DNA from: Algorimicrobium hallyeonense
Lineage (GTDB): Bacteria; Bacteroidota; Bacteroidia; Flavobacteriales; Flavobacteriaceae
Length of the DNA stretch: 64,000 nucleotides
NCBI RefSeq assembly: GCF_042657385.1
Contig: NZ_JBHSLA010000001.1
Location: 806,001 to 870,000, forward strand
Direction of reading: 5' to 3'
Program-made: the position numbers and the translations under genes
Shown here: in pieces, positions 59,952 through 64,000 of the stretch
Numbering within the stretch: the stretch's first letter is position 1
Layout: every line of letters starts with the position of its first letter
Notes under the pieces: model-generated
The model's input: the letters and a program-made list of their open reading frames with translations, nothing else
Databases searched by the model: none
What the model was told of the DNA's origin: nothing

Positions 59952-61687
59952 TGAAAAAAATAGGACTTACCATAGTTGCATTATGTGCTTTTTTCAGTTG
60001 TAACAAACATGAAAAAACAACGGATAAAATGGATGCCGAAATTGAAACGTCGCAACTATTTTTCAATGGTGATATTTTAACAATGGATTCTGAACAACCG
60101 GAATATGTCGAGGCTGTCGTTGAGAAAAATGGTGAAATTGTTTTCGTTGGTAGGAGAACCGAAGCCGAATCACACTTTCCCGGATCAACAAAAATTGATC
60201 TTAACGGCAAAACTTTATTGCCTGGTTTTATAGATCCGCACAGTCATTTCGGGATGGTTTCTAACACTATGGGACAAGTTGATTTGAATCCAGAACCAGT
60301 TGGAGACATCACTAATATTGATGATATTTTAAAAAAATTAAAACAGCATAAAGAAGATAAAAACATTCCCGATGGCCAATGGATTTATGGTTGGGGTTAC
60401 GACGATGGTCAGTTAGCAGAAAAACGGCATCCTACTAAAAACGACATCGATAAAGTCTTACCAAATAATCCAGTGTATTTACAGCATACAAGCGGCCACA
60501 TGGGCGTTGCAAATTCGTTAGGACTAGAAAAATTAGAAGTGTCGGCAAAGACTAAAAGCCCGGAAGGTGGCACCATTGCACGATTTCCAAATTCTAATGA
60601 ACCAACGGGCCTAGTTCAAGAAACAGCCATGTATCCTTTTGTAAGGTTGTTGCTTGAAAATCTAGCCTCTAAGCAAGAAGAGTTTTTTAATACCACTCAA
60701 GACTATTATGCCTCAAACGGTATTACTACGGCGCATGATGGTATGACGGACAGAAATACCATTCGTTTCTTTCAGAGTCAAGCAGATGCTGGGAAATTTA
60801 AAATCGATTTAATTTCTTTAGCGGGTTATGCGGAATTAGCATCTAATTTAAAAGACTCAACACTGGAGTTTAAAACCTACAAAAACAGATTTAAGGTACA
60901 AGGCACAAAAATAGTTGCCGATGGTTCGCCACAAGGAAAAACGGCATTTTTCACCAAGCCTTTTTTAACTGAAGTGCCAGGATGCGCTCACGATTGCAGA
61001 GGTTTGCCAAGTTTAACACAAGCCGTCATAAACGATTTATTTGTAATGGCTTATGAGAGGGATAACCAATTATTTGTGCATTGTAATGGCGATGCCACTG
61101 TTGATATGATTATTGAAGCACATGAAAATGCGTGCAAAACATTAAATCAGCCTTTAGATTACGACCGAAGAACCATTATTATTCACGCACAATTTGCAAG
61201 ACCAGATCAATTAGAAACCTTTGTGAAATATAAAATGGAGCCCTCATTTTTTACCAATCATGCATATTTTTGGGGAGATATTCACGTCGAGAATTTAGGA
61301 AAAGAAAGAGCGGAATTTTTAAGCCCTATGGTAAGTGCAGCGCGTTTAGGTTTAAAACCTACCAATCATTCGGATGCTACTGTAACACCAATCGATCCTA
61401 TTTTTACAATTTGGACAGCGGTAAATCGCGTGTCAAGATCCGGCGTGGTCATTGGCAAAAATGAAAGAACAACACCGTATCAAGCCCTAAAAGCAATTAC
61501 GGCCAATGCAGCTTATGAGCTTTTTGATGAGAATTTAAAAGGCACTTTAACTGAAGGAAAATTAGCAGATTTTGTCATTTTGGACAAGAACCCGTTAAAA
61601 GTAGAGCCAATAGAAATTAAAGATATTCATGTGTTAGAAACCATTAAGGAAGGTAAAACGATATATACCTATAGTTTTAAAAACTGA
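59948..61687 (+). CDS. Amidohydrolase family lipoprotein (YtcJ-like)
   Basis: A 579-residue metal-dependent hydrolase of the amidohydrolase_3 group. Lipobox CAFFSC near residue 18, then the metal-binding DPHSHFGM (H-x-H), a large insert, a further His in LFVHCNGDATVD, IIIHAQFARPDQL and the late NHSDATVTPIDP carrying the catalytic Asp region, ending LADFVILDKNP. The substrate is unknown; members hydrolyse amides or N-acyl amino acids. ATG 59948 and 59951 are both possible starts. It is coupled to the GNAT gene by overlapping stop and start. Confidence 0.88.
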   Translation: MMKKIGLTIVALCAFFSCNKHEKTTDKMDAEIETSQLFFNGDILTMDSEQPEYVEAVVEKNGEIVFVGRRTEAESHFPGSTKIDLNGKTLLPGFIDPHSHFGMVSNTMGQVDLNPEPVGDITNIDDILKKLKQHKEDKNIPDGQWIYGWGYDDGQLAEKRHPTKNDIDKVLPNNPVYLQHTSGHMGVANSLGLEKLEVSAKTKSPEGGTIARFPNSNEPTGLVQETAMYPFVRLLLENLASKQEEFFNTTQDYYASNGITTAHDGMTDRNTIRFFQSQADAGKFKIDLISLAGYAELASNLKDSTLEFKTYKNRFKVQGTKIVADGSPQGKTAFFTKPFLTEVPGCAHDCRGLPSLTQAVINDLFVMAYERDNQLFVHCNGDATVDMIIEAHENACKTLNQPLDYDRRTIIIHAQFARPDQLETFVKYKMEPSFFTNHAYFWGDIHVENLGKERAEFLSPMVSAARLGLKPTNHSDATVTPIDPIFTIWTAVNRVSRSGVVIGKNERTTPYQALKAITANAAYELFDENLKGTLTEGKLADFVILDKNPLKVEPIEIKDIHVLETIKEGKTIYTYSFKN

Positions 61688-61735
61688 TTTTTTATTAAAC
61701 GTTCATTCATAAATAAATAGTTAAGGGTTGTGCCG

Positions 61736-63814
61736 TTACGCCTTAACGAACTTTTCTGCTATGTAGAGTTTTCCTTTTTTAAGTTTATCTAAATAAACAT
61801 TCATATCGGCATATATTTCGGGTGCTAGAATGTATAATCCAGCAATATTTGGAAACGACATGGCTAAAATCATCATATCAGCAAAACTCAATACGGCACC
61901 AAGGCTTACAGAAGCTCCTAAAACCACAAAGCCTAAATACATAAATTTATAGAGTAATTCTCCTTTTTTGCTTCGCCCAAAGAGGTAAGTCCATGAACGC
62001 ATGCCGTAATAAGACCAAGACACCATGGTTGAGAATGCGAATAAAAATACAGCAATAGCTAAAACCATAGGAAACCAAGATACCACGCTTCCAAAAGCAG
62101 CAGACGTCAATTCTACACCTCCCATTCCTCCACCATCTTTATGAATACCCGTAAATATTAGAACCAAAGCAGTCATGGTACAAACCAACATCGTATCAAT
62201 TAAAGGTTCAACTAAAGAAGCAAAACCATCCGCAATCGGATTATTGGTTTTGGATGCACTGTGGGCTATTGCCGCAGATCCAACACCTGCTTCATTGGAA
62301 AATGCAGCACGTTGTAATCCAACAATTAGTACGCCTATAAAACCACCTTTTAGGGCATCGGCAGAAAAAGCACCATCATAAATTGCCATAAAAGCTCCGC
62401 CTATATTATCGATGTTGTTGCCTATTACCACCAAGCAACCAATAATATATAACATGGCCATAAATGGTACAACTTTTCCTGTGAATTTAGCAATACTCTT
62501 TATTCCGCCAATAATTACAATACCAACAAGCACAGCAAAACCAATACCAAATAAAAAACCTTGACCTTGAAGAATGGGTACCTGCTCGGACATTATTTTA
62601 AATGCTTGATTAGATTGGAGCATATTTCCACCACCAAAAGAAGCACCAACACCCAAAAACGCAAAAAGTCCTGCTAGAAATTTGCCTAGTTTTTTTAACT
62701 TACGCTTTTCAAGACCATAGCGTAAATAGTTCATCGGGCCTCCAAAAATTCTACCTTCCGAATCAATAAAACGGTATTTTACACCCATACTACATTCTGC
62801 AAATTTTAAAGACATTCCAAAAAAACCAGCCATAAACATCCAAAATGTAGCGCCAGCTCCACCCAAAGAAATAGCAACTGCTACGCCAGCAATATTGCCT
62901 AGTCCCACGGTTGCAGATACGGCAGTTGCCATAGCTTGAAAATGTGTAATACTTCCCGGCGCATTAGGATCGTCATATTTACCGCTAGCCAATCCTAAAG
63001 AATGGCGAAAACCTCGAATATTGATGAATTTTAAGCGTATGGTGAAAAAAACACTTCCCATCATAAGCCAAATTACAATAAACGGAATGGTGTTTTCAAC
63101 TACATCACCATTGGGGTGTAACAAAGGTTGTGGATTTTTAAATTGAATTGTTCCTATTAAAGGCTCATCAGTAGAAGTTGGTTTGCTACTTATGGAAATG
63201 TGTGCGTTTTTATTGACGAGATGTTTAAGGTTTCCGTCAAAATTGGCACGTACAACTGTTTCGTTGCCATTAATTTCAAGGATTGCAATTTCCTGATTCT
63301 GTTGCACCGTAACTCCATCAGGAACTAACCATTCTTTTAAAAAATAGTCTTGATTGGTGTTTTTTATATGTGGGAGTCCAATATCGTCTTTTGAAATATA
63401 AACCACGGGGTCGTATATTCCGAAGGAAGCGAAGGGATCCCAAAATAATATGGCACCAAGAAAATCTACTGCAGGTTGTACATTACTATTAAAAATTTCA
63501 GTAATAGATTCAGCAGGTATTTTGAAAGGTTTTGAAGTCGACATACCGTTAGCATCTATAACCATTACCGAGTGCGTCATGCCTTCAATTAAACCAATTG
63601 CGCTATTGGAATTTAAAGATGTATTTTGATTACTCCACTTGTATTGGTAAGGCGGTTTGCCACCTTTAACTATTAGTTGAGCCGCTCCGTTGTTTATTTC
63701 TGAAGATGGATTGTTTAATTCAACACTAATTATTATTTCATTAAGGTCATTTTGAGCATTTAGACTCGAAATAAGAAAAAATGAAGTAAAAAGAAGGAGT
63801 AGTGATTTAAACAT
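61736..63814 (-). CDS. AGCS family sodium:alanine-type symporter with secreted N-terminal domain
   Basis: A 692-residue protein. Residues 1-20 are a signal peptide. Residues about 25-225 are an extracytoplasmic region, first a SprB-like beta repeat (VKGGKPPYQYKWSNQNTSLN) and then a segment reminiscent of a biotinyl/lipoyl-like fold (VQQNQEIAILEINGNETVVR). From about 235 on there is a complete AGCS transporter with about 10 helices (TAVSATVGLGNIAGVAVAIS, GVGSAAIAHSASKTNNPI). Ordinary AGCS proteins (about 450-500 residues) lack such an extension. Substrate probably alanine or glycine with Na+. It converges on the amidohydrolase gene. The 63815-64000 stretch upstream holds no recognised gene. 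Confidence 0.85.
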   Translation of the reverse strand: MFKSLLLLFTSFFLISSLNAQNDLNEIIISVELNNPSSEINNGAAQLIVKGGKPPYQYKWSNQNTSLNSNSAIGLIEGMTHSVMVIDANGMSTSKPFKIPAESITEIFNSNVQPAVDFLGAILFWDPFASFGIYDPVVYISKDDIGLPHIKNTNQDYFLKEWLVPDGVTVQQNQEIAILEINGNETVVRANFDGNLKHLVNKNAHISISSKPTSTDEPLIGTIQFKNPQPLLHPNGDVVENTIPFIVIWLMMGSVFFTIRLKFINIRGFRHSLGLASGKYDDPNAPGSITHFQAMATAVSATVGLGNIAGVAVAISLGGAGATFWMFMAGFFGMSLKFAECSMGVKYRFIDSEGRIFGGPMNYLRYGLEKRKLKKLGKFLAGLFAFLGVGASFGGGNMLQSNQAFKIMSEQVPILQGQGFLFGIGFAVLVGIVIIGGIKSIAKFTGKVVPFMAMLYIIGCLVVIGNNIDNIGGAFMAIYDGAFSADALKGGFIGVLIVGLQRAAFSNEAGVGSAAIAHSASKTNNPIADGFASLVEPLIDTMLVCTMTALVLIFTGIHKDGGGMGGVELTSAAFGSVVSWFPMVLAIAVFLFAFSTMVSWSYYGMRSWTYLFGRSKKGELLYKFMYLGFVVLGASVSLGAVLSFADMMILAMSFPNIAGLYILAPEIYADMNVYLDKLKKGKLYIAEKFVKA

Positions 63815-64000
63815 TGATTTTTATAGTTTTATCTGGAAAAATACAATTTAGGGATAACACGAAGCTCTCCCAAACTATTTCCTTAATTTTTTTGTGACTA
63901 TTGATATATAGTTAAATAATTTATCATCATAAATTACTTGTAAATCTTATTGTATTAATGCGCCTAAATTGGTGTATTTAGCTGTTAAAATATGCTTAAT

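Noticed and set aside
1..64000. CRISPR array, prophage or complete insertion sequence
   Set aside because: No regularly spaced repeats, no cluster of phage structural genes and no intact transposase were seen in the window.

Overview
The window is chromosomal DNA from a member of the Bacteroidota, most likely a marine Flavobacteriaceae. The evidence is the AT-rich coding style, promoter -7 elements of the TAnnTTTG type, almost no Shine-Dalgarno sequences, two secreted proteases ending in type IX secretion sorting domains, many lipoproteins with short lipoboxes, and an OlsF-like two-domain acyltransferase. Most of the window is ordinary core genome: tex, metG, mfd, fbp, an aspartate kinase, mgtE, rsmA, serS, ribF, pth, rplY, prs, tRNA-Leu(CAA) and a short HPF.

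Layout. 1-2544: start of norC (cut by the window edge), a zinc-ribbon protein, a spermidine-synthase-like methyltransferase and a lipoate ligase. 2571-4326 is a small accessory block: an IS110-family transposase remnant, an unrecognised gene, a large attC-like imperfect palindrome and a DUF2971 gene bounded by inverted core-like sites. 4427-8819: a tail-less Ssb, a small Cys-rich protein, ferritin, an SMR exporter, an EamA transporter, an HDAC-family hydrolase and a peptidoglycan-hydrolase-like protein. 8820-17390: tex and a methyltransferase, three lipoprotein genes in a row, a secreted unknown and metG. 17597-26050: LD-carboxypeptidase, small membrane proteins, a lipoprotein facing a membrane-bound winged-helix regulator across a tandem repeat operator, yraN, a TlpA-like thioredoxin and mfd. 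26265-34764: TerB-like protein, fbp, acetyltransferase, aspartokinase, OlsF-like protein, then a run of small genes (VOC, DUF1801, DUF4199, VOC, membrane LuxR) and a hydroxyacid dehydrogenase. 34996-43440: mgtE, rsmA, DUF4286, a TPR protein, a 42-residue peptide gene between two terminators, serS, an HTTM protein and ribF. 43524-49567: two large secreted metalloproteases, divergently transcribed. 49618-53362: pth, rplY, prs, tRNA-Leu, HPF and a VOC protein.

53563-59290 is the most system-like part. A GbsR/MarR-type regulator has a palindromic site in its own promoter. A second, perfect 13+13 bp copy of that site lies just after the regulator gene, before six co-directional genes: a double-META lipoprotein, a baeRF-like protein, a frameshifted SDR, an NAD-dependent epimerase, a DUF2141 protein and an HdeD/DUF308 membrane protein. 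A strong hairpin closes the set. I infer an autoregulated envelope and stress regulon. 59502-63814 holds an acetyltransferase, an amidohydrolase lipoprotein and an AGCS-type sodium symporter with an unusual secreted N-terminal domain.

Five features lie outside long ORFs or run off the window: norC, the IS110 remnant and three small genes (58, 42 and 48 residues). mfd and ribF appear to start at TTG just downstream of strong -7 elements.
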